Source: Mesostigma viride (lineage: Eukaryota > Streptophyta > Mesostigmatophyceae > Mesostigmatales > Mesostigmataceae). Taken from it: 64,000 nt of DNA. Below, one piece after another: positions 45,065 to 56,076 of this stretch. The stretch lies in contig RPFO01000027.1 in the NCBI GenBank assembly GCA_009746045.1, positions 2,118,202 through 2,182,201 of the forward strand, read 5' to 3'. The position numbers were made by a program, and so were the translations under genes. Below the pieces are notes generated by a model, which did no database searches, had not been told where the DNA came from, and saw only the letters and a program-made list of their open reading frames with translations. How positions within the stretch are numbered: the stretch's first letter is position 1; every line of letters begins with the position of its first letter.

Positions 45065-45562
45065 GTGAGTTACCATGAATCAACGTCGTGTGTTTACTGC
45101 GCCTTCACATTCATCTAAGTGATAATAGCTTAGCTAAGTATTACGTAGTTATTACCCCTCAATGGTCAGCCATTTTCCTCTCTTGGTCAGATGCTAGGAA
45201 GATAGTGCAAAATCGTACATATAATGTAGTTAGGTATAAGAAATTTGTTACCTTCGAGGAAGCTCAACAATTCCTTATAGACCATAGCGTATCAGATCTA
45301 GGCCTACACGTACGTTCTACTCCTCATGGTCGCCCTCCTGTAGAAGCTCTAGATTTTGCTACCCCTCCTTCGTCTCCCCCTAAGAGGGCTGCATCCTCAT
45401 CTAGCTTAGATACTCCTCTCACCTTAGAATTCGGTTCCCTATCCATTACTGTTGTTAAAAAGGATTGATTTAAATTGTTTCCTTCTTTTAAGCCATTAAA
45501 AGCTTTTTCTTCTCCTTCCTTGCCTTAAATTAGGCCTTGTCCTTTATCCTTGTTGCTTTCAG
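45065..45562 (+). other. probable leader intron of element G
   Basis: The donor CCAG|GTGAGT (45061-45070) is a perfect consensus. The acceptor CCTTGTTGCTTTCAG ends at 45562, 31 bases before the gag ATG. Splicing would remove the hybrid-binding ORF from the gag message, so spliced and unspliced RNAs could encode different products. Inferred from sequence only. Confidence 0.5.
45088..45468 (+). CDS. leader ORF with RNase H1 N-terminal / Cauli_VI-like hybrid-binding domain
   Basis: An open segment of 126 codons with KYYVVITPQWSAIFLSW and RYKKFVTFEEAQQFL: the aromatic, Trp and YKKF.T.EEA pattern of the RNase H1 N-terminal RNA:DNA hybrid-binding domain (also in caulimovirus VI proteins). A Pro/Ser-rich tail and an acidic/hydrophobic end follow. 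There is no in-frame ATG. An ATG at 45075 opens a 15-codon frame that meets TGA one base out of register, so the true start is unclear: frameshift, non-AUG start or assembly error. Likely role is RNA or hybrid binding, by family analogy. Confidence 0.7.
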   Translation: MCLLRLHIHLSDNSLAKYYVVITPQWSAIFLSWSDARKIVQNRTYNVVRYKKFVTFEEAQQFLIDHSVSDLGLHVRSTPHGRPPVEALDFATPPSSPPKRAASSSSLDTPLTLEFGSLSITVVKKD

Positions 45563-46746
45563 TTAGAATTCTGATCATTTACTTAAATAAAGATGGATCC
45601 AGTGGGTGGTAACATGTCGCCTATACCTACCAATACTCCTACTATGAGTAATAATAATAATAATACTAACAACCATAACAACAATCGTGGTAACCGACGG
45701 GACTCACTTGAAACGGTGCACCATCTCACTCCTCAAGGTAATCTTCGTACCTCACCTCCTTCTCCTATTGCTGGTGGTCGCCGTCGTCCCTCACTTACCC
45801 CTCCTACCTATGAACAACGTCAACGTATGCAAGTCAGATTCAGTGATGACCCTTCCCTTACCCTGAACCAGGCCCCTGCCCCTCCTGCAACCTTGGCTCA
45901 ACCCTCCAGCAGGTCCTCACTAACTAACAATGTTTTTAGGCCTCCTTCCCACCCTGTGCCTTCCATGCCTGCTCTTAACACGGGTCGTGCCTCTGCCCCT
46001 GTCGGTCCTTCTGGGCGCCCTAGTGCAGTTCCCTTTTACCCACCTGCTTCCTGGTCCTACCCTGAGACGGCCTATGAGGCAGCCCAGGTCCCTACCCGTG
46101 TGGCTGATTTAGAAGTTAATAGTGATTTCAGCACCATGCCCCTAGATGATAGAAATTATGATCATTTTGCCTATTCCTCTCTTCGTGAGCAATATACTGT
46201 CCCCTTCTCTTATGGGCACCAGCCTGAAACGGTGGCCCCTTCTAGACCCCTACCCAAGACTTTCCCTCTTCCTTCCTTCTATCCCGCGTATGTAGCAGTG
46301 GAAGATAGTGGCCCTATGGGAAAAACTGACTCTTCTAATCCCCCTAAGCCCCCTGCTCTTCCCCTCTTTGCTAACCTTCCCAAGCTGGATGTCAAGTCTA
46401 CCCCTCAACAGTTTTTCACCTTTATCATGTTGCTTACCCAGAACACGGAGTCGTGGCAGAATCATAATAGATGGCGTCTTTCTGATGCTGTATTAGTTCC
46501 TCACTATCTTACAACCTGTATTACTCCTGAGCTTGCTAACCTCATTCAGTGTGAGTCTTTGGCCTCTCATGCCTACCCTAACTCTGTAGCAGAATTGTTT
46601 AAGCGTTTAGAGAACCATTTAGTCCCTCCTGATTCAGATTGGCAGGATAGATTAGCCTTTGGTACCTTGCAGCAGGGTACTAAATCATTTAAGGAGTATA
46701 TGAAAGAGTTTGATGCTCAGATGGTACGAATTAGGGATTTGTCGGG

Positions 46747-47565
46747 TGTTTGGATTGGGGAGAGGAGACTAATGGGTTTTACACAATGCCTTGTGCTTGG
46801 CCTTGCTACCCACACACCTTGCAGGTGCTGAAAGAAAGAGAGGTTGAAGACAATTTACGTGGAAGAATAAATGGCTTTATTAGAATATAATAGTTGGAGA
46901 AGAGCTTGAATGGAGGTTGAATGGAGGTGAAATGGAGGTACCTGCCCTTAGGGGGCAGTTTCCTTTTATACCTTTTAGGCTAGGAAGGATGACATCAGCA
47001 ATGACATCATCACAGAAGCTTGTAGAAACATCCTAGCATATTCCTAGCATATTCCCAGCATATTCTCAGTATATTCCAGGAATATTCCTGGCATATTCTT
47101 AGAACATTCCTAGAACATTCTAGACATGATCCAATGAGCTGGCATAATAGCTAGATGCCAAGTGTCTACGTAATAATGTGCCACATAACATGATTAATAA
47201 AGTGACACATCTCTTCTCCTTGGAGTGACAAGTGTCATGCAATGAGTCTACCCACTTGTCATCATGTAAGTCATAACATGTGTCATCATGAGCTTCCAAC
47301 ACTTGTCAGCTCATGGACCAAACACTTGTCCAATAGGTCATAGCACCACTTGTCAATCAAATACGTGATGCTACTAGGCTGACTCAGGTTACAAGTCATC
47401 CATGTCCAAGTATAGGACTATGGCACATGAATATTGATCAGCTCATTGAGCCCAATCCATCTAGCTTATCAAGCTATCAAATTCCCAGTCCATATGGAAT
47501 AAATCCAACAAGAAATAAATCAGGCTGGGATACATTGTGGCCAGGTGGATATAATATCCCTAACA
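46747..47565 (-). repeat. 3' LTR of element I
   Basis: 819 bp, matching 50470-51289 with about four differences seen. Contains runs of 'catattcc(t/c)agcatattc'. Confidence 0.92.
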
Positions 47566-48718
47566 CCCCCCTTAGCCACATGGGCACAATGCAAAAGATG
47601 TCTGGGTAGGTGGAATCTCAACACCCCCCTTAACCACATGCTCGTAGCATGCCGTCCAGTTGCTAGCATGGTGCAACTGAAAATGAAGATGCCGTCCTCG
47701 TGAAACGCTTGAAGCTCCAACATGCGGTCGTGAGCCGCACTACCGCCACTGATCCGTCCCCCCCCGGCAACGCGAATGAGTGTCCAACCATAGCAGCGAC
47801 GCACTAGCTGCCCATCAATCCTGGATGGCTGATACCCAACCCTTAGTTGGAAAAAGTGCTCTAGATGCTACATTCCCCCCTCACTCAAAGCGGCTGCCCA
47901 TGGACACAATAGGGCCACACAGTCCCACACATATGATACGGCAACACATGCCAACAAAGAAGGTCCCTATGAGCTAACCCAAACGGTATAGAGGTAGGGT
48001 AACGGCAACAACACGTGCTGTACACACACGGAGCAACATAAATATGCCATCTCACGAAATAAATGACACCAACATCACGTTTTACGCCAAATAAACGGGG
48101 TGACTAAACATACATCTAGGCAACAAATGCCACACAAACAAGGTGCAATACAACCTTCAACACAAAACACAGTGGCCATAACAGATAAACGCGCTTCATA
48201 GCAAAGAAAACAGGACGTGCAAAACATTACCGCCACAAAGGCGAACACAAGTAAAGATTACTTCGTCACGATTCACAAATCAGTGCCCGAGAGTAAACAT
48301 TACGTCCGACATTACAGGCTATGCCGAAATGCACAGCCAAATTCGACACAAAGGACGTAAGCATTTGCATACAAGCAATGCTCTCAGCACAAAACAAAAT
48401 AACACACGCGTCACAGGCACTTTAACTTACGAAAACAAGTCGTAGACGACGATACAACGGCGCTTCACTACGCCGCAGACTAGTGCCACAAATAGCGTGC
48501 AAAAACTCTGGATATACACTCCAGGTACGTAGAAAACGTCTCGTGGGAACAATACCAAAATGCGTGGGCCATCGCCACTGAACGCATGGCAAAATAAACA
48601 CATAATTGCTGGAAGAACACAAAGAAAGAACCAGAAAACGCAGGCTTACGGCGCCTCACAATTTCCAGCAAACACGACACAAAAGTCGACATACAAGTTA
48701 ATTTCCCACAGACAAATA
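47566..48718. other. untranslated 3' internal region of element I
   Basis: No coding signal on either strand. It occupies the place where integrase, RT and RNase H would be in a complete copia element. Confidence 0.6.
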
Positions 48719-50386
48719 TTAGGGCAACCTTGAGGAGTGGGGTCTGTGCATCCTGGGCGACAATTTCCAAGGGTCGTTGCAGCTAGCGCAATTGCAAATG
48801 CCATGGCCTGGCCGAACACCGTCAACTGACCGACGTGATGCCTTGGCAGCATTTTGCAGTCGACTTGACCGTTGGTGCTTGACCGCACTTTGGCTGACAG
48901 GTCGCTGTCCACGTCGTTGTCGGCTCGCTCGAGGCCTCGCGCCAGCACCGGACTTGGCAGTCCAGGACTTGGAAAAATTTTGCAGCTTGGTCGATTTCGC
49001 CCTTGCGCCACGAATTTGTTCCCCCTCAGTTAGGCTGGCAGCGTTCATGCGCCGCGCCTTTGGTCTGGTCGCCGGACTTTGGTTACTAGCACCAGTATCA
49101 CCTGGTATGCTGGCGGCGACAACGCGCTCCGCCTGCACTGGGCTGTTCTGGACCGCAGTTTCTGGAAGTACTTCAGCGTCTGACACGGACTTCTCCATTG
49201 CGCTGGAAACTTCTCGAATTGGCGTGAACTTCCACTGGGCCGGCGCAGAGTATATAAAGCCACGCAGTGTGCGAGTAATGCCCAGTAGGCCGCCCCCGAT
49301 CCCGCATACACGGGCAAGCATGGCCAGTATGACCGTTAGGCCCACGGCCAGCCACTCCGCCGCGTGTCCCGAGGCACGTGAGATGCTGCGCTCGCTGCTC
49401 GCCATTTTCTGCCCTTGACAGGCAGCGTCGACGTCCTTGAAGCTCGTCGCCGAAGATTTCAGCTCTGGGATGGCGTCCATCGCTGCGTCCGCACCGCGCG
49501 CGGGCAAAAAGTAGGTGTTATTCCTCGTCACGATGCTGCAGGGCCTGCTGTCCAGCACAGCAACCCGCTTGGCGAGGTCGACGTTGTGGCCATCCTTGAC
49601 GAGCTGGCCGACAGATAAAAGTCGGGTGCTCAGCCTGGGAACGAGCAGCGCGTTTTGGAGGTGCACGTCCGCGTCCTGACCCGGCAGCTTCAGTTTGACA
49701 GTCCCGATGGCTGTCGCCTTCAGTTGGCCGCCTGAGCCGGCGATTTCCCTGTCATGAGGGTGCAGGCACACGAAGTCCGACGGGCATGGCGTCATGTGAC
49801 AGCTCGCTGCAGAATCCAGCACCCAGCTGGTCGGCGCCTTCTTTTCATATTGCGTGAGTGCAGCAGCATCCGACGGCGATGGCGACTCGGCGATGGTGGC
49901 GAAGACGAAGCCGGACGGCTCCGCAGCCTCCTCGGTGATACGCGCCTCGCTGGCACCTGGTGAGTGCTCCTTTCTCGCTTGGTTCCGTCGCGTTGCCTTG
50001 TTCTTGCGTTCTTGCTTCAGCTCCGGATGCTTCTCCCAGCACTGGGTGTCCACGTGCCCGGCCTTCTTGCAGTAATTGCACCGCCTCTTTCCTCCACTTT
50101 TCTTCGTAGTAGTGTGGAAAACCTGGCCGTTAGGGGAGCCCTCCTTCTTTGCTTGAGCAGAACGCCTTCCGTGCAGTAGCTCCTCCGCCTCCAGCAGCGC
50201 AGTCTTGACCTCCTTTAGCGAATCCTCCTCTCCAGTTAGGACCTTGACCAGGTCACAATAGGCCGATGCTAAGGCCTTCAACACAGCCTTGATTTCTTCC
50301 CATTTCCTCAGAGACCGCCCATCAAACGTTGTGATGGACTTGCTTGTTGCCCGGAATTGCTTGTAGCACGCTTCCTTGGTAGCCAT
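48719..50386 (-). CDS. Gag-protease-like protein of element I with a membrane-type segment
   Basis: ATG 50386. A short Gag remnant (TTFDGRSLRKWEEIKAVLKA; EEDSLKEVKTALLEAEELL), a CCHC knuckle CNYCKKAGHVDTQCW, then a copia protease (SWVLDSAASCHMTP; LLSVGQLVKDG). The usual long N-terminal Gag domain is missing. After the protease come a ~20-residue hydrophobic segment (EWLAVGLTVILAMLARVCGI), a second weaker one, and a strongly basic tail. Integrase and RT are absent. Frame intact over 555 codons, suggesting recent expression or selection. Protease Asp-Ser-Ala replaces the common DSG/DTG, as in many copia DS(G/A)A boxes. Confidence 0.85.
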   Translation of the reverse strand: MATKEACYKQFRATSKSITTFDGRSLRKWEEIKAVLKALASAYCDLVKVLTGEEDSLKEVKTALLEAEELLHGRRSAQAKKEGSPNGQVFHTTTKKSGGKRRCNYCKKAGHVDTQCWEKHPELKQERKNKATRRNQARKEHSPGASEARITEEAAEPSGFVFATIAESPSPSDAAALTQYEKKAPTSWVLDSAASCHMTPCPSDFVCLHPHDREIAGSGGQLKATAIGTVKLKLPGQDADVHLQNALLVPRLSTRLLSVGQLVKDGHNVDLAKRVAVLDSRPCSIVTRNNTYFLPARGADAAMDAIPELKSSATSFKDVDAACQGQKMASSERSISRASGHAAEWLAVGLTVILAMLARVCGIGGGLLGITRTLRGFIYSAPAQWKFTPIREVSSAMEKSVSDAEVLPETAVQNSPVQAERVVAASIPGDTGASNQSPATRPKARRMNAASLTEGEQIRGARAKSTKLQNFSKSWTAKSGAGARPRASRQRRGQRPVSQSAVKHQRSSRLQNAAKASRRSVDGVRPGHGICNCASCNDPWKLSPRMHRPHSSRLP

Positions 50387-50469
50387 GGTGTCTTCAGTCG
50401 CCAATGGAACTGGATGTCTCTGGGTTCACAGTGGTCTTCTTGTTCCTCAGTAACAAACCTCCGATACCA

Positions 50470-51289
50470 TGTTTGGATTGGGGAGAGGAGACTAATGGGT
50501 TTTACACAATGCCTTGTGCTTGGCCTTGCTACCCACACACCTTGCAGGTGCTGAAAGAAAGAGAGGTTGAAGACAATTTACGTGGAAGAATAAATGGCTT
50601 TATTAGAATATAATAGTTGGAGAAGAGCTTGAATGGAGGTTGAATGGAGGTGAAATGGAGGTACCTGCCCTTAGGGGGCAGTTTCCTTTTATACCTTTTA
50701 GGCTAGGAAGGATGACATCAGCAATGACATCATCACAGAAGCTTGTAGAAACATCCTAGCATATTCCTAGCATATTCCCAGCATATTCTCAGTATATTCC
50801 AGGAATATTCCTGGCATATTCTTAGAACAATCCTAGAACATTCTAGACATGATCCAATGAGCTGGCATAATAGCTAGATGCCAAGTGTCTACGTAATAAT
50901 GTGCCACATAACATGATTAATAAAGTGACACATCTCTTCTCCTTGGAGTGACAAGTGTCATGCAATGAGTCTACCCACTTGTCATCATGTAAGTCATAAC
51001 ATGTGTCATCATGAGCTTCCAACACTTGTCAGCTCATGGACCAAACACTTGTCCAATAGGCCATAGCACCACTTGTCAATCAAATACGTGATGCTACTAG
51101 GCTGACTCAGGTTACAAGTCATCCATGTCCAAGTATAGGACTATGGCACATGAATATTGATCAGCTCATTGAGCCCAATCCATCTAGCTTATCAACGCTA
51201 TCGAATTCCCAGTCCATATGGAATAAATCCAACAAGAAATAAATCAGGCTGGGATACATTGTGGCCAGGTGGATATAATATCCCTAACA
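50470..51289 (-). repeat. 5' LTR of element I
   Basis: 820 bp; followed on the minus strand directly by TGGTATCGGAGG. Confidence 0.92.
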
Positions 51290-51898
51290 TCGGGTGCAGA
51301 AGTACGTGCTCGCTTCCTCCAAGGCCTCAGTAGACCCTTATTACGTGAAGTCAAGCGCCAGTTCTCTGCCTACCGTTTTACTGATCTGCCCCTCAAGCAT
51401 GTGCGCCAGCATCTCTTGCGTGTAGCAGATTTCTTCACCACTCCTTCTCTTCCTACCCGTTCCCGTATTAATAATATTATCCTTACCCCTGAGGAGGAGA
51501 ACTCCTATGTAGAAGAATTAGATATCTGTGTTACTGACCTTTCAGCCCTTGATGTCTCTCATATCACATGCTATCATTGTAAGGAAGTAGGTAATCTTAA
51601 ACGTGAGTGCCCCAAGTTCCTTTCGGGTGCTCCCCCTCATCCCGACGCTCGCCCTCCTCGTACCCCTCAGCGTGCTCCTATTCGTCCTACTTCAGGACGC
51701 ATTCCCTCAGCTACCCCTAGTAGGCTGAATGCTGTGCAGGCAGGACCCCCAGGGTTCCCCTATGATAATCAGGCTCCCGCACCCTCTTCGCTCCCTCGTG
51801 ACCCTCCAGCAGTGGCTTTTTCGCCAGGGTCTTCTTCGGGGTTAGTTCCTATGGATTTGGGGGGGAGGGGGAACAGTAGGCCTGTCAGCCGGGGGTAA

Positions 51899-52738
51899 CC
51901 TGGACAGGTCCTTAGATAGTACCCCAGATAAAAATTTTTGCCTGCCTGTTTTTATAACCTCTGTAGGAGCTGAATCTTCCCTACCACTACGTGTGCGTCC
52001 TCTTATGTTCTTGAATGGTGGTTTAACCGTCCCTCACACTGTTGTAGACCCCTTCTTGCATGCTGATGAACTTTGAATGTCTCTGTGTTGGTAGATAGCG
52101 GTGCGGCTAGCTCCTTTGTGAGCGAGGCCCTAGTTAGGCGTTTAGGACTAGTCCCTACCCCTCACACCAAACCCGTTACTGTTCATTATGCTGATGGTCG
52201 CACCAGTCATTCCCCGGGTACGGTGTCCCTTCCCATGGTTATACAAGGACGTACTGTCAACCTGACGGCCACTATAGGCCCTATCACTACCGCTGATGTA
52301 TTACTAGGATTAGATTGGCACCAGGATAATAAGATTACTATTAATTATGATACCATGGTCATTTGGTTTCCAGATAGCTCTTACTGGGTACCGGAACGTC
52401 ATTATAGATTGGAAAATTTATCCTTGGTAGATATTACTCCTCCTACACCTGTTGATCCTCCTGTAAGACCTATACCTGAAGTATTAATGTCCAATGATGA
52501 GTTGCGTTCTGAACTAAAGGAATATGGATATTTATTATGTATGTTCCTTCAGTTAGAAGTACAGGAGATACCTATCACTAATAATAGTGTGGATATAGAT
52601 ATAAACACAGTGGATACAATAGGAGTGGGATTTACTGAAAATGAAATAGTAAGATACATGGCTGTGATAGATTCCTCAAAGTTTTTGAAGAAAAGACTCC
52701 TTCTTATCCTCCTCCTCGTTCTGTTTTACACCGTGTAG
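51899..52738 (+). pseudogene. protease region of element G pol
   Basis: A short segment in one frame (VGAESSLPLRVRPLMFLNGG) leads to the main frame at 52073: VLVDSGAASSFVSEALVRRL and ADVLLGLDWHQDNKI, a typical Ty3 aspartic protease (DSGA and LLGLDW). A linker follows to the RT. A frame change separates the two parts around 52070. Confidence 0.85.
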
Positions 52739-53750
52739 TTATCAAGGACGGTGCAGTTCCTACGCACTCTCCGATGTATAGAATGGGCCCTACCGAGTTA
52801 AAGGAACTAAAACAGATTTTAGTGTCATTATTAGAAGCAGGATTGATAGAGCCTAGTAACTCCCCTACTCAGCTGGTGTCCTGTTAGTTCCTAAGCCAAA
52901 TGGCAAGTTTCGCCTAGTTACTGATTATAGGAAGTTGAATGATATTACTGTGAAGTCTAAATACCCTCTACCTCGTATTGATGATATATTTAATAAGGTT
53001 AAAGGTTCCACTTGTTTCACAGTACTGGATTGTGCGGATGGTTTTTGGCAGTTGCGGATAGCTCCTGAGGATTGCCATAAAACCGCCTTTGCTACCCCTT
53101 TTGGTCATTACCAGTTTAGAGTAGCGGCTATGGGACTCTGTAACTCGCCTGCCTCTTTTCAAATGTTAATGAATGAAGTGCTTAGACCTGTTATGGGAAA
53201 TTCTCACCTTCCTCAGGTGTCCTCTGATTTAAAGGATCCTTCCTTCTCCTCTGTTTCTTTATCTGAGCATGACCGTTCTTGTGCTCAAGCTTACTTAGAT
53301 GATATTCTTATTTACTCTCCTGATTTTGAAACGCACCTACGTGATTTAAAGAAAGTATTAGAAATAATGGCTGAAAATTCTTTGTGGGCGCGCCGTGCTA
53401 AAGTTCGTTCGGGTAGGAGTGTCCCATTTTTAGGGCACGTTCTGTCAGATGCCGGGGTCGCTACCGACCCGGATAAAACTAAGTCAATTCAGGAATGGCC
53501 TACTCCTACCGACGTTAAAGGTGTACGTAGTTTTCTAGGAATTGCTTCTTACTATAGGCGTTTTATCCCGCGTTTCGCAACTATAGCAGCCCCTATTAAT
53601 CATTTATTAAAGAAGGATATCCCCTTTGTTTGGAGTAGTGAATGTCAGTCGGCTTTTCAGTGCCTAAAATCCCTACTCCTTTCCCCTCCTGTACTCATCC
53701 TACCGGATACTACTAAACCCTTTGTTGTGGCTACAGATGCTAGTAAGTAG
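52680..53750 (+). pseudogene. reverse transcriptase of element G
   Basis: HSPMYRMGPTELKELKQIL, then a one-base loss near 52868 (C-run), then PLPRIDDIFNKVKGSTCFTV, LDCADGFWQLRI (motif A Asp), FGHYQFRVAAMGLCNSPASF, AYLDDILIYS (YLDD), FLGHVLSDAGV and FLGIASYYRRFIP. An insertion of about 20 residues (53190-53280) lies before the YLDD box. Ends at TAG 53748 caused by a one-base change in ATDASK. Confidence 0.93.
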
Positions 53751-54370
53751 CTATAGGTGGTGTCCTTCTCCAGGATCAGGGTCAGGGCTTACAGCCAATT
53801 GAGTATATCTCTAGGACAATGCTCCCTGCGGAGCGTAACTATCCCGTACACCAGCAGGAACTCTTAGCGGTGGTGTATTGTTGCCACGCGTGGCAGCACT
53901 TTCTTAAAGGTGCTCAATTTGATGTCTGCCTGAATGAACCCTGTGAGCTAGATCCTTATAGGTTAGTTATCCAAACGGATCACCGTCCCCTTACCCATCT
54001 TCTCTCCCAACCCAACCTTACCCCTCGGCAAGCGCGCTGGATGGAATTTTTAGCACAGTTTTCCCCTTTTAAACTTCAGTATGTCAAGGGTGTAGATAAC
54101 ATAGTACCAGATGCACTCTCTCGTCGTGCAGACTATTCCTTTTTCGAGGACCTTGATGTTCTCAATACTACTCTAGTTCCTACTACTATGGGTGTAACCC
54201 CTTATGGTGAACTACCTGATGATGAATCCTATGCCTACCTCTTTCATACAGCTGTTCGCATGCCTGATCTCCTTTCTCACGTAGGACTCTCTCTCCCGTG
54301 TGAGGCCCTTCCCGTGGCCTCGGTGGGGGGGAGGGGAAAAATAAAATTTCTATACCGCTTAGCCATATAG
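53700..54370 (+). pseudogene. RNase H of element G
   Basis: VVATDASK (first Asp), then after the frameshift ERNYPVHQQELLAVVYCC (Glu), VIQTDHRPLTHLL (Asp) and VPDALSR (last Asp). Directly after the RT, as in Ty3 elements. Confidence 0.9.
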
Positions 54371-54399
54371 CGACTAGGTCAGGAAAGTCTTATGAAAAC

Positions 54400-55951
54400 G
54401 TAGTCCCTCTAGGACCTCCCCTTCTCTTTGGCAAGGCGGTAGGAGATCTCTTTAAACCTGTTCTGGATACCTCTGTAGCGATGCCTACCTCTGATCTTGA
54501 ACGCCTTATTAGTAGATTTACGGCCACTGAGCCGGAAGCATTAGCTGCCATTGCTGCACATCCCCAACAATTAGGCAAGCACCCTTGTAAATTTGTAGGT
54601 GGGTTTTTATATGTGCAGATAGCAGATTCTCCCCCTCAATGGCGCCTGTATGTCCCTCCTATCTGTCGCTCCTCCTTGCTCTTTGAGTTGCATGACTTAG
54701 CTGCTCATCAGGGTGGTAAACGGGTACGGGACCTAGTAGCCCGCTCTTATTACTGGCCTTCCCTTTATAAGGATGTAGATGAGTATGTTAGAACTTGTCA
54801 ATCTTGCCAGGAATGAAACCCAATAACGTAGGACAGATAGCAGAACCTAGGACCTTGCCTGACCCCATCATGCCGTGGGATTCTATCATGATGGATTTTG
54901 TAGGACCTTTTAGAAAGAATGATAGGGGCAATGCCCAAATCCTTGTGTTCATAGATCGTTTTACTCGTATGTGCCATCTCGTGCCGTGTCCTTTAGAACT
55001 CACAGCACGTGATTGCGCACGCCTATACCTCAATAATGTATACAGATATCATGGTTTGAGTAGGCAGTTTATTAGTGATAAGGATAAGTTATTTACCTCA
55101 GATTTTTGGCAGCAGTTTTTCGCTGCCATCGGTACCAAGGTTACCTACGGTACTGCCTACCACTCCTCCTCCTCTCATTTAGTAGAGCGTCTTAATAGGG
55201 TAGTAGAAGAAGCGCTTAGGCACTATGTTAATGGCTCGGGAAGTGATTGGGAGGATTATTTATGTTTGGTAGAGTTCTCCCTCAACAATTGTCCCCAAGC
55301 TGCGCATGGATATACGCCCTTCTTCTAGATACTGGTAGACAGCCCTTACCCCTACCTCTCTCTTAGCTAGTCCTCTACGGGACAAGGATGATGTGTCCCG
55401 AGATACTGTAGAAGGTGTACAGTCCTTACTAGATAGAATGAAAACTGCTCATGACCACGCGATCTCAGGGTACCAAAAAGCTCAGTCTAAGTACCTTGCT
55501 AGGTTGCGTGCCTCCTTAGATAGAAGAGCACCTGAGATAGAAATAGGAGATCTAGTATTAGTAGAAGGCCCCCGTGTTGGCCGTTTTGCTCATAAGTTTG
55601 AAGCAGAACTTAAGGTCAAACTTAGGCCCGCCTTCTTAGGACCCTTCCATGTGTTGTCTAGAGTAGGAAATTTCTTATATAAAGTCGATATCCCTACCTC
55701 TTGGCAGACACATTCAAACACCTTCCATAGGAGCCAGCTGAAACTGTACCACCCTAGTACGTTCGCTGGTAGAGCTAGCGCCTGCCCCTTTAGAGCATAA
55801 CCCTGACACTGGGGAAGTAGAAGACGAAGTAGAAAGCATCGTGGCCCATAGAGATATCAAAAAGGGCCGCGGTACCCAGCGTCAGTATAAAGTGAAGTGG
55901 ATGTATGCTCGTAGTGAAGTAGATAAGGTTGGTATACGGAGAGTGAGCTAG
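54400..55951 (+). pseudogene. integrase of element G with GPY/F module and chromodomain-like tail
   Basis: H2C2 finger (FELHDLAAHQGGKRVRDLV..YVRTCQSC, about 54680-54812); catalytic core from 54830 with MMDFVGPF, FISDKDKLFTS and HLVERLNRVVEEAL as D, D, E; frame breaks near 54816 and 55328. 55393-55757 has KLRPAFLGPFHVL and FHRSQLKLYHP (GPY/F module). From about 55800, EVESIVAHRDIKKG and RQYKVKW resemble a chromodomain, stopping at TAG 55951 without the usual Trp-Glu-Pro part. Places G with the chromoviruses. Confidence 0.88.
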
Positions 55952-56041
55952 ATGGGTGTAGTCGCCTGCTGCAGGAATATAAAACCCTGCACAAGCTCTA
56001 GTTGTAGGCTTCTCCTCTCTTATGTTATGTCTGCTGTCGAC

Positions 56042-56076
56042 GGGTGGTTGGTTGTCCCCTCCCCTCCGCAGCCGTC
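56042..56076 (+). promoter_or_regulatory. splice-acceptor-like sequence before the extra ORF of element G
   Basis: TCCCCTCCCCTCCGCAG (56055-56071) is a strong pyrimidine tract plus CAG, ending five bases before the ATG at 56077. It could pair with the leader donor at 45065 to make a subgenomic mRNA. Inference. Confidence 0.45.

Larger units (their letters stand above)
46747..51289 (-). mobile_element. element I: non-autonomous copia LTR retrotransposon
   Basis: LTRs 46747-47565 and 50470-51289 (819/820 bp, TGTTT...TAACA on the plus strand), TSD TCGGG (46742-46746, 51290-51294). Primer site TGGTATCGGAGG on the minus strand is very close to the initiator Met tRNA complement; the polypurine tract GGGGGG precedes the 3' LTR. 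The only ORF is Gag-protease; no integrase, RT or RNase H. Few LTR differences, hence recent. Confidence 0.92.
45593..51898 (+). pseudogene. Gag of element G, split by element I
   Basis: 45593-46746 and 51295-51898; removing I with one TCGGG copy rejoins the frame (..IRDLSG/GAEVRARFLQGL). Asn/Pro/Ser-rich N-terminus, then a Ty3-type capsid region (FFTFIMLLTQNTESWQ; LFKRLENHLVPPDSDWQDRL; FKEYMKEFDAQM). The zinc knuckle reads CYHCKEVGNLKREC: the expected His is Asn (codon AAT), so one zinc ligand is lost. A Pro-rich tail ends at TAA. Confidence 0.88.
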
